64,000 bases of DNA from Muscardinus avellanarius (GCA_963383645.1 OY726560.1:153408488-153472487); one strand, 5' to 3'; numbered from the stretch's first letter, positions 11,831-23,827 are shown. A program made the numbers and translations. The notes: generated by a model not told the origin, from the sequence alone.

Positions 11831-12104
11831 GTCAGTAGACAAAATGGGTGCAGTGTTTTAGCGAAGCTCCAGGGAAGAGCTTCACATCCTATGGGAGGAG
11901 CTTGAGTCAGGGGAGCTGTGCTGGATGAGGAAACTCTTGAGATGGGGCGGGTAAAATGACCGTCTTCACCACGGGGAGAAAGGTGGGAGGACTGTATGCA
12001 CCAGGTGTGTGTGTGTGTCTGAGCACCTGGTGAAGTTGGGGGCAGTGGTCGGAGGCTAGAATAGAAGAGCAGGCAGAAGTCAAAGTGGCCTGGGTTGCCA
12101 AGTA

Positions 12105-12315
12105 CATTTTTGTATGTTTGTGGTACTGGTGATGAAACCCAGGGCATTCTACCTCTGAGCCACGCCCCCAGCCCTGTTTTATTTTATTATTTTGAAACAG
12201 GGTCACTAAAAGTTGCGGGTGGCCTTAGTTGCTAAGAATGGCTTTGAGCCTGGGGTCCTTCTGTCTCAACCTCCTCAGTACTGAGATTACAAGCGTGCGC
12301 CACTATGCCAGGCCC
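12105..12315 (-). mobile_element. B1-dID SINE
   Basis: Antisense copy, GTACTGGTGATGAAACCCAG to CACTATGCCAGGCCC. Confidence 0.85.
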
Positions 12316-12446
12316 ATTTTGTTACTTTTAAAGAGAAGGGAGAGGGTAAAGAGCTTCTGAAGCAGACCCAAGGAGAAGGGGTGGTGTCTGCACAGGAGAG
12401 CCTCGCTGCTGATAGGTTAGGTAGGTGGTTTTGAACTACTGTTCAT

Positions 12447-12488
12447 GTCTACGGCCATACCACCCTGAACGCGCCTGATCCCGTCTGA
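12447..12488 (+). pseudogene. 3'-truncated, tailless 5S rRNA retropseudogene
   Basis: The 42 bases starting GTCTACGGCCATACCACCCT match the first 42 bases of mammalian 5S rRNA with about two C/T differences, then stop abruptly. The flanks TGAACTACTGTTC (12432-12444) and TGAACTACTATTC (12486-12498) form a 13-base duplication with one mismatch. The RNA start is intact, the 3' end is cut at a short TGA overlap with the target, and there is no A-tail. This is the structure described for tailless retropseudogenes of small RNAs. It is far too short to be a gene: the internal control region is absent. Confidence 0.88.
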
Positions 12489-12703
12489 ACTACTATTCTT
12501 ACTTATGGCCTTAATTAAGGTGGTGCTAATGGGAGAGAAGGAAGGCTGGGAAAATATGGGAAAGTGTAGGGACTCGGAGGCCAGACGTATTAGACAAGTT
12601 AGAATGTTTGGTAAGGGGTGAAGAGGTGGGGAATTTTCATGTGCAAATGTTCTGGTGGCAATAATTGAGAACTGGATGGGATTCCAAGGTCAGAAATGGA
12701 GAT

Positions 12704-13060
12704 GAGCCAGACGTGGTGGCACAAACTGATAATCATGGTACTTGGGAGGCTAAGACGGAGGTCACAAACTGGAGGTGTGCCTCAGCAACTTACTGAAGCC
12801 CTCTGCACTCAGTGAGACCCTGTTTTAAGAGATAAAATAGGGCTGGCGTGTAACTCAGAGGCAGAAGGCCTCTGGTTTCCATCCCCAGTATCATAGTAAA
12901 TAAACAAATAATTAAAGAGAAATGATCACAGGTGTGAGGACAACCTCAGCAAGTAGTGAGATGCTCATCAACTTAGCAAGACTGTTTCAAAATAAAAGTA
13001 AAAATAGGCCAAGGGTGTAGCTCAGAGGTAGAATGCCCTTGGTTTTAAGTCCTAGCAACC

Positions 13061-13112
<52 letters not shown>
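12704..13112 (+). mobile_element. Two tandem sense SINEs ending in (CA)n
   Basis: 12704-12895 complete; 12900-13056 lacks the first ~40 bases. The second ends in CCTAGCAACCAA and a (CA)26 tract (13060-13112). Confidence 0.85.
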
Positions 13113-13651
13113 ATTCTCTCTCTTAAGAAGTGAAGTTTGTTAAAGTAGCAGGTGATAGTTGAAGCTGGGAGAATTGATATCCACTTAGTATGTTAGTGGA
13201 CACTAGTATAGAGGGGAGAGAATTCGGTGGCCATTTGACATTAAATTATTTTACAATGAAGTGAAAATGATACCGTTGGAGGTAGAATTAATGTTAGTTA
13301 TCTGCTCTCATTTGCCTACAGAGGACATCTTTCTTTGGCAGGTAGTAAGTTAGGAATAGCTCTGATGGCCTTTGTGTGTGTCCAGCAAGAAAATATGATA
13401 GGAGCATGGTGAAATACAGCTGTTTGGGGAAGCCTCTATAATTTAATTATAATATTTAATATTAATCCTCTATAATATAATTATAATTTGTTACTAGTAA
13501 GAAGCTAGTTTTAAAAGTTACATGTCTTTTTTTTTACAAATTATAATATTTGTTACTAAATAAGAAATAAGTAATATTATTGATTACTAAATGAGAAAGT
13601 GCCACAGGACCTTATAAGTAAAGGCTATTGGGGACAAGTCAGATAAAAAGA

Positions 13652-13866
13652 ATTTTTGTTTGTTTGTTTGTTTGTTTTTGGTGGTACTGGGGTTCCTGGA
13701 AACACTTCTACCTCCAGGCTACACTCTCAGACCTATTTTTTTTTAATATATTTTTATTTGGAAACAGGATCTCTTAAGCCAGCGCTGCTGGCTTCGAACC
13801 TGCGCGATCCTCCTTTCTCCGCCTCCTAAGCGTGGGGATTACAAGCGTGTGCCACCACGCCTGACA
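13652..13866 (-). mobile_element. B1-dID SINE, short subfamily
   Basis: GGGGTTCCTGGAAACACTTC and TCTCTTAAGCCAGC diagnostic blocks; preceded by a (TTTG)n tail. Confidence 0.87.
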
Positions 13867-13899
13867 AATTTTGTATTTTAAAATGTATAATGCATTTGC

Positions 13900-14240
13900 T
13901 TTTTTTTTCTTCTGGTACTGAGGATTGAACCCAAGGGCATTCTGCCTCTGAGCTATACTTAAAGCCCTTTTCATTTTTTATTTAGAAACAGGGTCCTACT
14001 AGATAGCTGAGAGTCTTGCTACATTGCTGAAGCTGTGAATACTCCTTTCTCAGCCTCCCCAGCACTGGGATTATAGGCCTCCCATCACCCACCCTCCCCC
14101 AGCCCTTTTTATTTTGAAGCAGTATCTTGCTAAGTTGTTGAGGGTCTTGCTAAGTTGCTGAGACTCCCTTGAACATAGGAACTTTCTGTCTCAGCCTCCC
14201 AAGTACTGAAATTAAAGGCATGAGCCACCACACCCAGCAA
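13900..14240 (-). mobile_element. One full and one left-half antisense SINE
   Basis: 13905-14085 complete but diverged; 14100-14240 only the B1-like half (ends CACCACACCCAGC). Confidence 0.8.
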
Positions 14241-14283
14241 GGAAGTCCAACATCTAACAGAAAAGAAGATAAAAAGAATAGAG

Positions 14284-14730
14284 AGCTGGGCATGATGGCA
14301 CATTCTTGTAATCCTAGCATTTGGGAGGCTGAGACAGGAGGATCGTGGTTCGTGGCCAGCCTCAGCTACTTAGCGAGGCCCTTTGCAACTCATTGAGACC
14401 CTGTTTTTCAAAATAAAGAATAAGCCAGACGTGGTAGCGCACGCTTATAATCCCCGCACTTTGGAGGCTGAGACAGGAGGATCGCGCAGTTTCAAAGCCA
14501 GCCTCAGCTACTTAGTGAGGCTCTCAGCAACTTAGTGAGATGCTATTTCCAAATAAAATATAAAATAGGTCTGGGAGTATAGCCCAGAGGTAGAAAGCCC
14601 CTGGGTTTCACCCCCATTACCACACACACACACACAACAAAAAACCAAAATAAAGAATAAAATATAGGAGCTGGGGGTATAGCTCAGAGATAAAAGGCCC
14701 CAGGGTTCCATCCCCAGTACCACAAAAAAT
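14284..14730 (+). mobile_element. Sense SINE split at its linker by a second SINE
   Basis: Outer left half 14284-14425 (ends CAAAATAAAGAATAA), inner complete copy 14426-14640 with a short CA tail, outer linker and right half 14645-14730 (AATAAAGAATAAAATATAGGA onward). AATAAAGAATAA appears at both junctions. Confidence 0.88.
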
Positions 14731-14761
14731 TAAAAAATAAAGAAAGGAAAAGAACAGATAT

Positions 14762-14960
14762 GCCGGGCATTGTGGCACATGCTTGTAATGCCAGCATTCG
14801 GGAGGCTGAGACCTGGAGGATCCCGTTTCACGAACAGCCTCAGCTACTTAGGGAGGCCCTCCGCAATTCAGTGAGACCCGGTTTCAAAATAAGGAATAAA
14901 AACTAGGGCAGTGGGTGTAGCTCAGAGGTCAAATGCCCCTGAGTTCCAACCCCAGACACG

Positions 14961-14992
<32 letters not shown>
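14762..14992 (+). mobile_element. B1-dID SINE with A31 tail
   Basis: Full sense copy; an uninterrupted A tract (14959-14990) suggests a recent insertion. Confidence 0.9.
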
Positions 14993-14994
<2 letters not shown>

Positions 14995-16387
14995 AGAGAG
15001 GATAGAGAAAATCGACAAAGAGTATGACAAAGGGTCTTACCGTCACTTGTTTATAACTGCATTTAAACTCCAGTTGGCGCTAGTTTGCAGTTAAGCTAAG
15101 TTGCCGATTTGTCTTCCTGAGGGTCCCATGGAGGCGGGAGCCCACGCCCTGGGCTGCCTTTATTATGATGAAACCCTTCCTTAAAAGTATGGCAACTCCA
15201 AGTGTCCTAGCTCTGGGTTTTTTTGTTTTTTTTTAACTCAAAAGTTATTTTATTCCTTTCCATCACCCCTGATTTTGCAAGTAAATACACCACCTTTCAG
15301 CAGTTTGCTGAACATCTTCACAATATATCTCTACTCCTTGGAAGTCTCTCGAGAATGATGATGCAGAAGAGTATTCTGTCCCCAGCACTGTGCGATTTCT
15401 TCGCATACTCATCCCCACCCCTCGAGGAAGGGGCAGATGGCGTTCCCATTTTCCTTGAGGACAGTGGGGCGGAGGGAGCTCAAATGATGTCCACGAGTTG
15501 ATACTGCCAGCGAACCGAATGAGTCGGAGCTAATTCCAGACTGGTTTTTTTTCCTATAGAAGATCGTGTGCACCTCTTGCCAAGAAATAATAAAAGCATG
15601 TGAATCTTTATTCAGACCTCACAGTGTGCCGGCAATCTTTTTAGAATTGGCATCTCTTTTGTCTCTTAAATCCTTATAGAAATATTATTCATTCAGAAAT
15701 GTATATATAAACATTTACTTGGTACCAGATGTAGTATATTAATAAATGTTTAGATTTTTAAACTCCTCAGTGCTCTGACACATGCCCAAAACAATGTTGA
15801 GAGGAAGAAGCCATTATGAGGAGAGCTTAGCTTTAGCCCAAGTTGGAAAAAATTCTAAAAACATATGGTACTGATTGCTGGGAGTTAATAACAGAATTTA
15901 TGTATTGACACGTATACTGTCCTAGTAAATTACTGGTTTATCTTAAAATTCTGTATGGTACTTATAATTTCTCCAGTCTCTAGAAAGATGTAAAAATAAT
16001 TTATAGTGTGCTAATGTTTAGTTTCTACACTAATTGTTCAGTGGCATTTCACAAGATGCCCTTTGACTTCCTTTCTGAGACCTTCGTCTCAGTAAAGGAA
16101 GCTCTGGTTTAGAGTACCTTTATCTTGATTCCAATTCCAAAATCTTGTGCATTTGAGAATAACGTTTTTTCCCTTGGGGGTTTTCATTTCCCCTGTAGTC
16201 TATGCAGCTGGGTGCTCCTAATATATTATTTAAAAATTTGGTGGGAACTTTTGGATGTTATATTTGCTATATATTTTCTATTTGGGAGTTATTTTTTTAT
16301 ATTTGGACAGTGGTAACAGTAGAGCCATTCAGATGCCTTAGCTTCTAGAATACTATTTTTGTTTTTAAAATAGATGCATATGATATG
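14993..16387. other. Intronic single-copy sequence with old relics
   Basis: Apart from the MIR/L2-like pieces at 15400-15760 nothing is recognised; open frames at 15223-15501 and 16125-16316 have no codon or family support. Confidence 0.5.
15400..15760 (-). mobile_element. Antisense MIR/L2 relics
   Basis: 15420-15510 (GTTCCCATTTTCCTTGAGGACAG) resembles antisense MIR (cccattttacagatgaggaaa). 15690-15760 (AACATTTACTTGGTACCAGATG) resembles the conserved 'aacatttattgagcacctac' end. Both are degenerate. Confidence 0.4.
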
Positions 16388-16735
16388 GGCGTGGTACGGT
16401 GCACGCTTGTAATCCCAGTTCTTGAGAGCTTGAGACAGGAGGATCGAAGGTTCAAGGGCAGCCTCAGCAGTTTAGTGACGCCCTTGGCAACTAAGTGAGA
16501 CCTTATTTCAAAATAAAAGATTAAAAGCCAGGTGTGGTGGCGCATGCTTGTAATTTCAGTACTTGGGAGGCTGAGACAGGATGATCTGTGTTCTTAGCCT
16601 CAGCTACCTAGTGAGTCCTTCTGCAATTTAGTGAGACTCTGTCTCAAAATAAAGAATAAAAAATAAGACTGGGAGTGTAGCTTGGAGTAGAATGCCCCTA
16701 GGTTCCATCCCCAGTACCATAAATCTAAAAAAGAT
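16388..16735 (+). mobile_element. Left-half SINE followed by full SINE
   Basis: 16388-16520 is a B1-like half ending in the A-rich linker; 16526-16725 is complete. The outer right half was not found after it. Confidence 0.82.
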
Positions 16736-16907
16736 GCACATAACATATAAGTAGCTCACCTTAGAGCTGGTTATGATGGTTTGTAAACAGCTGTACATGT
16801 GGGTGCACTTTGCTTTATAAAGTGGAGAGTCCCAGTCCCTGATGGGGTGCGTGCAGATTATATAAGGAGCTCCAAATGTATTAAGATTTTAAATATTAAA
16901 AAAAACT

Positions 16908-17050
16908 CAGCTGGACGTGGTGGTACATGCTTGCAAACGTAGGCCCTCCACAACTTAGACCCGGTTTTCAAATAAAGAATAAAAAATAGGGCTGAGGGTG
17001 TGGCTCAGAGGTAGAATGCCCCAAGGTTCCACCCCCAGTACAAAAAAACA
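16908..17050 (+). mobile_element. Internally deleted sense SINE
   Basis: The left half jumps from GGTACATGCTTGCAAACG to AGGCCCTCCACAACTTAG; the ID half is normal. Confidence 0.8.
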
Positions 17051-17081
17051 AAAATACTCAGAGGGGCTAGAAAAGTAAAAG

Positions 17082-17311
17082 TGTTATTTATTTATTTATT
17101 TATTTATTTTGCGGTACTGGAGATGGAATCCAGTGGCATTCTACCTCTGAGCTACACCAGCCCTATTTTTTTATTCTTTACTTTGAAACACGGTCTTACT
17201 GAGTTGCAAAGAGCCTCACTAAGTAGTAGCTGAGGCTGTCTGCGAACTGTGAGCCTCCTGTCTCAGCCTCCAAATGCTGGGATTGCAAGCGTGCGACACC
17301 ACGCCCGGCTT
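17082..17311 (-). mobile_element. B1-dID SINE
   Basis: Antisense copy after a (TTTA)n tail, GCGGTACTGGAGATGGAATCC to CACCACGCCCGGC. Confidence 0.88.
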
Positions 17312-17584
17312 ATTATTATATTATTAAATTAGGGAAATTTTTCTAAATATATGAAATTTAGAGGCATTAAAGGAAAAAATTTTTAAATTCTGTTTGCTCA
17401 AAGATGAACAGTGAAACAACAAACAATAAACTGAGGAAAACGCTTCAGTAAAACAGAAGCATTTGCTATAAAGTGCCTATGAATTAATAAAAGAGAAATG
17501 AACAGCGCAGGAGAAACATGCGTCCAGCAAGCACAGCTTAGAGCACAAGCCCAATGCAGACATGCAAAACTAGTTTTTCTCATA

Positions 17585-17985
17585 TGGAGGCTAAGAAGGA
17601 GGACTGCAAGTTTGAGGCCAGCCTCAGCAACTAGTGAGACCCTGTTTCAAAATTAAAATTACAAGGTTCGGGGTGTAGCTCAGAAGTAGAACATTTCTGT
17701 GTTCCCAAGTAAATAAACAGTACCAAATAAATAAACAGAAAACATTTTTCTCAAAAATCAAAGAAATTGCCAGGAGTGGTGGCATACGCTTGTCATCCCA
17801 GCATTCAGGAGGCTGAGACCAGAGGATCACGGTTTGTGGACAGCCTCAGCTACATAGTGAGGCCCTCTTCAACTCAGTGAGACCCTGTTTCAAAATAAAG
17901 AATAAAAAATAGGGCAGGGGGGTGTAGCTCGGAGCTAGAATAACCCTGGGTTCCATCCCCAGACCTGCGGGGGGGGGGGGAGGGA
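17585..17985 (+). mobile_element. Two sense SINEs
   Basis: 17585-17705 is 5'-truncated; 17768-17972 is complete and ends in a G11 run at 17970-17980. Confidence 0.83.
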
Positions 17986-18346
17986 TCAAAGAAATTCAAA
18001 TTCAAACAAAGTATAATTATCAAAGTATAATATTCTAATTACCTACTAATTAGGTTGTCAAAGACTGCTATATTAGTCAAGAGCCAGTCAAAAACAACAT
18101 CAAGTATTCAGATGTCAAAGAAATTGATGTAGGGAATTGGTTTTCCAAATGTTGGAAGGCCAAAAGAGCAGGAAGGAAATACTGAGTTAACCTCCAGGTT
18201 AGAAACTCGGTGAACAGCTCTCCTCCAGAGGCAGCACATCACCTGGGCCTGGGAGCGGCGGGCACGCGCGGGGACACTGTGGAACAGCAGTAGCTGTGCG
18301 CCTCTGGGGAGGAGGGCAACAAGAGAAACACCGCGAGGAGCCTCAT

Positions 18347-18540
18347 AGCCGGGCGTGGTGGCTCGCACCTGGAACCCCAGTGCTTGGGACACTGAGATGG
18401 GAGGATCGCAGGTTCAAGGTCAGCCTCAGCAACTTGGTGAAACCATCCCTGTTTGAAAATAAAAAGTAATTGGGACTTGGGGTGTTTAGCTCAGAGGTAA
18501 AACACCTCTGGTTCAGCCCGTAGCGCCAAACACACACAAA
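18347..18540 (+). mobile_element. B1-dID SINE
   Basis: Sense copy AGCCGGGCGTGGTGGCTCGCA to GTTCAGCCCGTAGCGCCAAAC. Confidence 0.87.
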
Positions 18541-18769
18541 GAAGTATCCTCTTGCCTTCCCACGTCTGCCTTCTGGGCTCCTGCCATTGACCGAACATGG
18601 CCCGAGTTGGCATGGAAGCATGGGAGGTGCTGTTCACACTCACAGCCCCACGTCACAGAGGCCTGGTCCTGAAAAGAAGCGCTGCGTAACAAGCAGGGAC
18701 ACCAGCAGCCAGTTCTGCGAGGGCATCAGATGTAAAAGCCTCTGGATGCCCTTTGGGAGGGAAGTGAAT

Positions 18770-19010
18770 GGATTCAACCTCTTGGGAAAACAACTTGCCA
18801 AAACCTGTGAACATTTTAAGTGTGGATTCTCTGTGCTCTAGCAAGTCTGTCAGAGAGTTATCCCGCAGAAACGCTGCTTAACATACGGAGAAAGGTCAGC
18901 AGATGTTTCATTGTTACATTTCATCCAATCTCAGAAATTGAGAATAGCCCTAAGTGTTCATCATTGGGGGATTGACTGGATATATTGTGATAGAGCCACT
19001 GAATAAAAAA
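18770..19010 (+). mobile_element. Old LINE fragment, probably L1 ORF2 3' region
   Basis: Includes a TTGGGAAAACAACTTGCCAA block, GAATAGCCCTAAGTGTTCATC and GGGGGATTGACTGGATATAT, which resemble the 'isolated sites, few copies, fill-in priming' end of ancient L1 ORF2. It is degenerate and of moderate certainty. The adjoining 18545-18760 (CCACGTCTGCCTTCTGGGCT) is LTR-like but unassigned. Confidence 0.45.
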
Positions 19011-19035
19011 ATATGTTCATAAAAGAGTCTTACCT

Positions 19036-19245
19036 TGCCCGGCGTGGTGGCGCACATTTGTATCTCAGTACTTTGGAGGCTGAGACAGGAGGATCGCAGG
19101 TTTATGGCCAGCCTCAGCTTCTTAGGCCCTCACAACTTAGTGAGACCTTTTTTCCAAATATAGAATAAAAAAATAGGGCTGGGGGTGTAGCTCAGAGGTA
19201 GAATGCCCCTGGGTTCAGTCCTCAGGACTGCAAAAAGAAAAGAGT
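19036..19245 (+). mobile_element. B1-dID SINE
   Basis: Sense copy about 165 bases before exon 19410; AAAAGAGTCTTACCT occurs on both sides (19021 and 19237), a target-site duplication. Confidence 0.9.
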
Positions 19246-19336
19246 CTTACCTGTGTAGTTGAATGATAAAAGTGGTAGTTTATATGGACTTAGATATTTT
19301 TGTTAAATGTAAAAGAATCGCACTTTAACTTAGTGA

Positions 19337-19582
<246 letters not shown>

Positions 19583-19924
19583 TAGTAGGATACATACTTT
19601 TGTAGACATACATGCACACTTTTCCCAGTCAGCCCCCACCCAATCCCCACCCCATTCTCTCCCTATCCCTCCCTCCCATGCTTGGCTTAGTAGTTGACAT
19701 CTAGTATTATGGCAATTTATCTAAAATTAAAAATGATAATCTCACATAACAGTTTCATTTGTCTGATACCAAGCTTTTGATGACTTAAAGATAACATTTC
19801 AATATTTCTTTTTGCTTTCTTTCTTACCAGAGAATTTTTTTTTTTCTATTTTTTAGGTGAAACTATCATATATTTATATATTTATTTTTCGGAAAAAAAT
19901 CTATACTAATATGGAATATGGACT

Positions 19925-20600
19925 CTAGGTACCCAAAACGATCTTGAAAAAGAACAAAGCTAGAAGATATCTATTTTCTGATTTCAAACCATATAAAGCT
20001 ACAATAATTGAAACAGTGTAGTACTATTCTAAAGGCAGATATATAAACCATTGGAGTTAAATAAAAGCCTAGAGCTAAATTCTTCCCTATATTGTCAAGT
20101 TATTTTTGACAAGGTTTCCACGAACATTTGGTGGTGGAAATATTAATCTTTTAACTAAATATTGTTAAAAAATAATAATTACATGGAAAAGAATAAAATT
20201 GGACCCTTACCTAATCCCATATACAAATATTAACTCAAAATAGATAATAGACCTAAATATAAATCTTAAGACTATAAACTTTTAGGAGAAAATCTGGGTC
20301 ATTAAACCTCATAACATTGAAATTGGCAGTGATTTCTTGGTTATGATTTCAATGGCACAGGCAACAGAAGAGTATACAAACTCCCTAAAAAATAAAAAAA
20401 AATATTGTATATCCAAAGACAATGTAAACAGAGTTAACAGTTAATAATAGAATGGGATAAAATATTTCCAATTGCTATAACTGAAGGTATATTAATATTC
20501 CAACTAGAAATCCTAAAAATTAACAACAATAAAGGCAAACAATACCCTTTAGAGATAGGTAAAAGACTAACATAAATAATGAATCTCCACAGATAACCAA
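19925..20600 (+). mobile_element. Inverted L1 ORF2 C-terminal segment inside copy A
   Basis: On the plus strand, opposite to ORF1 of the same element, the sequence resembles the 3' part of L1 ORF2. Landmarks are GAAAAAGAACAAAGCT followed by a GATTTCAAACCATATAAAGC-type block, a TTCCACGAACATTTGGTGGT block, the ATAGACCTAAATATAAATCTTAAGAC landmark in degenerate form, and AATGGGATAAAATATTTCCAA near the right end. The reading frame is riddled with stops. Boundaries are approximate, and the right end abuts the ORF1 stop within a few bases. Confidence 0.72.
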
Positions 20601-20602
20601 TC

Positions 20603-21565
20603 TTAGTTGTCTGTTGGATGGAAAATCTTGTTTCTCTGGTTCTGGAGTGTGTTACCTATTTCTTCTTTGTAGTTAATCTCTTTGAGTATTTTCTCTAGTG
20701 CTGGTTTTGAAGACATAAATTCCTTCAGTTTCTGTTTGTCATGGAAGCTTCGTATTTCTCCATCTAATTTGATAGAAAGTTTTGCTGGGTAGGAAATTTT
20801 TGGCTGGAAGTTGTTTTCTTTCAGAATTGGGAATATGTTACTCCAAGCCCTTCTTGCTCTCATGACTTGGTTTGGGAAGTCTGGAGTGATTCTAATTGGT
20901 TTGCCTCTGAATGTCACTTGGCCCTTTGCTTTTGTTGCCTTTAAGATTCTCTGCTTGGCTTCCACATTGGTCATTTTGACAATTATGTGGCGTGGGGATC
21001 CTCTTCTCCAATCCTGTCTAAAGGGAGTTCTATAAGTTTCCTGGACCTTTGTATCAACCTCTTGCTCTATGTTTGGAAAATTTTCTGCTATTACTTCCTT
21101 GAAGAGATTGTTGATCCCTTTGGTTTCACTTTCTTTTTTCTCCTCTATTCCAATTATTTTTAGGTTAGCTCTCTTAAAATGGGCCCATATTTCTTCAATG
21201 TCAGATTCCTGCTGTTGGATATTTTTTTCTAGATTAGAAACTATGCGTTCATTTTTGGAATGATCATCTTCTAAGAACGAGATTCTGTTCTCCATGTGGT
21301 CGAATCGGTTGTTTGTGCTTTGAATTGGTGCCTTTACTTCATTAATTGCATCCTTTATCTCTTTTTGGCTCTCTCTGAGTCCTTTTTGAAGCACCTCTAT
21401 TATTTCTACAGTTATTTTCCTGATTTGATCTTCTAGAAATCTCTGATTTTCTGTTTTATCGGCTTCTGATGTTGTGGGGTTGTGGGCATTCATTGCTCCA
21501 GTGTTATTCCTCTTTTCCATGATTTCGGATGTTTGTGCCTTCTCTGGGTTCTTCCCTTGGGTCAC
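20603..21565 (-). CDS. Intact L1 ORF1 protein (RNA-binding chaperone), 320 aa
   Basis: ORF1p coats L1 RNA as a trimer and acts as a nucleic-acid chaperone. Residues ~40-130 are a heptad-rich coiled coil (EDQIRKITVEIIEVLQKGLR and onward). An RRM follows, with an RNP2-like KIIGIEE at ~136-142 and RHIIVKM at 192-198. The C-terminal domain starts near 232 with VMRARRAWSNIFPILKENNF and the canonical YPAKLS at 259-264. The length is close to other mammalian ORF1p (338 aa in human). There is no stop or frameshift, unlike copy B, which has one stop. It lies inside a half-element with no ORF2 and is probably not expressed beyond any residual L1-promoter activity. Confidence 0.9.
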   Translation of the reverse strand: MTQGKNPEKAQTSEIMEKRNNTGAMNAHNPTTSEADKTENQRFLEDQIRKITVEIIEVLQKGLRESQKEIKDAINEVKAPIQSTNNRFDHMENRISFLEDDHSKNERIVSNLEKNIQQQESDIEEIWAHFKRANLKIIGIEEKKESETKGINNLFKEVIAENFPNIEQEVDTKVQETYRTPFRQDWRRGSPRHIIVKMTNVEAKQRILKATKAKGQVTFRGKPIRITPDFPNQVMRARRAWSNIFPILKENNFQPKISYPAKLSIKLDGEIRSFHDKQKLKEFMSSKPALEKILKEINYKEEIGNTLQNQRNKIFHPTDN

Positions 21566-22322
21566 TATGACTTCGCTTAAGGTGTTCTGGATCTCGAGTC
21601 AGTAGTATCTCAGACCCCACTACTCCTTTACTGGGTTGTATCACAGAGTCTCCGACCCAGAGAGTAGATAGAGGCTGCTTTAGACTGTGGGGGGGTGCCA
21701 GGTTGCACATTCTCCTATGGTGTGATATCTCTGCCACCGCCCCTCTCCCACTGGGTCAAGTCCCAGGGAGTACAGTACTGGGATTTCTCCTCTGTGGCCC
21801 GCAATTTGACTCACTGTTCTTGAGTACGCAGATGTAGCTGTACTGGCCTCGCTGAATTCGGTGCTGCTGCCGCCGGTGGCAATATGGCGCTGCTGCTACA
21901 CCCTCGGCTGTGGGGCTGGCGTTTTTCTTCTTGGTTTTGATTTCTACTCTGAATCCCTGCAGTGTGTGCTGAGCTCGGCCACTGGGAGCTTTAGATGCCC
22001 TCTGCGCGGAGAAATCCCGCCTGGCTGTTCCGCAGTGGCTCACCTCGGCATGCTGTAGCCGATCTGTGAATTCGCCGGTGCCGCCGGCAATATGGCGCTG
22101 CTGCCGCGTCTGCCGCGTCCTCGGGCGCGAGGCCGGTGTATCTCCTCTGTGGCTCTGTTCTCAGTCCGCTTTCTCTCTGGAGCCTGGTGATTTTTTGTTT
22201 CACTGGTGATGGTGTTTTCTGGCTATGAAAGGCGCTGATTTTGTGGTAATGGAGATTTGTTGTTAGCGGGGCTCTTAAGCCCCACTTTTCTCGGTTGCCA
22301 TCTTCCCGGAAGTAAGAATTTT

Positions 22323-23827
22323 CAATGTTAGAAGTAATCTTTACATTTTGAAAATGTGCCTACTGACCATTCCTAGCTTCCTGACAGGTGCTTACTCAAG
22401 TTTATTTCAAAGAAAGATGGTCCGAATGTGAGAACATTTCTCATGCATGGTGAGCGTCAGGCCTTTCATCAGCCCCTCAGTGCCTTTTTCACCTATCACA
22501 TACTAATAATGATAGGAATTAGAGTAGATGTTCACCACTGCTCACAGCGGCGTTTCTGGGGGAGACGCGTATAGCACATACAGCAGTACCTTGATCAGAC
22601 TGCCCTTTCTTCCAGCACAGGGTTTGAGCTTCCTGTCACCAGCTGAGCTGGTGGTGGTCGGCATTCCTGGCTTGTCTTTTAACCAGATAGGGCAGGAGAT
22701 GAGATCAGGGCAGGAGATAGGAAGGCGAAGGGCTGAGAAACGAGGAGCAGGAATGGGGATTGGTCTGAAGAGCGGTCTCCGACTCCCATTTTCCTTCTTG
22801 AGTTCCAGAGTGTGGAACTCGACCTCCTTTCAATGCTACAACCTCTTGCTTCCAGCCTGGACTTTTCTTCTACTTGGTTTTTTGATGAGCATTGCTATTA
22901 GTTGATTATTTACACTGTGCCAGGCCTCGGACTGAGGGTTTTTCCAAAACTCTCTGGAGAAGTGGGGCTTAGAAGGATTGAGTGACTCTCTGGGGCTGGG
23001 AGCCCAGGCCAGCCGACTGGATCTGAGCCTGAGCTCTGAAGCGGAGTGAACACAGTGACTAAAACCAAACCCGGCTTTTCTGTTGCTGGCAAACAAAGGA
23101 ATGGGGCCTGCCTTGCCCCGCCACGCCTTTTCTCCTGACACACTTAAGAGGAAACAGTGTAGGCTGCCTGGAGAGGCCTGGGAAGAGTTTCTGCGTGGGG
23201 TGTGCCACTTTTTAGTGTGTTTTTACTAAAGTTAAGTCCTTTGCTGGCCCTCAGCAGCTTACTCTCAAAGAACATGTGCCCCAAAAGTCAGCATGCTAGT
23301 TACTTGTTAGATCCTTTTACAATGAAGGTTCTGTGTTAACTCACAGCACAGTAAAGAGTTAATGTGGCTAAAGCCGTTCTCAGAGCTGGGTTGTTGAGTT
23401 TTTTTTTCTTCCACCAGAACAGCCTGTTACCACAGGACACAAAACACCCACGCGCCGCATCTGATCTGTCATGAAGCAGAAGTTATTTTGGGTTTGTGCA
23501 GTTTCAGAAAAGCAATATCTTGAACTGATTCAGAAGTACATATTCTTAAAGGAGTTTTAGTTGATCATTTTAACTCTTTTAATAAATATTCCCTGCTAAA
23601 ATATTCCCTGTTTTTCTTTAGAAAGACAATATGTAGTAACTCTACTGAATTAGTTTTTTACAATTTACAAAAAGAAATACACTGGTTTCTTAGTGTTTCA
23701 AGAAAATAAGTAATGAATGGTCTTAGGCTTCCTACCATTTGGGGAGTTCTTGAATTGCTATGTCTTGATTTCTTCATAAAATGAAATAATCTCATTCAAA
23801 TAATACTGTTAAGTATTTTGTTTTGTA
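22323..23827. other. Repeat-poor intronic island
   Basis: 1.5 kb lacking young SINEs, with one MIR relic (22880-23045). Its freedom from SINEs, in a window where they occur on average every ~600 bases, is noticeable, but no exon-like signal was found. Confidence 0.5.
22880..23045 (-). mobile_element. Antisense MIR relic
   Basis: GATTATTTACACTGTGCCAG, GGGCTTAGAAGGATTGAGTG and the trailing GCCCAGGCCAGCCGACTGG follow the antisense MIR order (tgtgccaggc … ttaagtgacttgccc … agtggcagag). Confidence 0.45.

Noticed and set aside
21860..22313. CpG-rich stretch that looks like a gene promoter
   Set aside because: It is the 5'UTR of the antisense L1-derived element (same sequence at 37428-38373).
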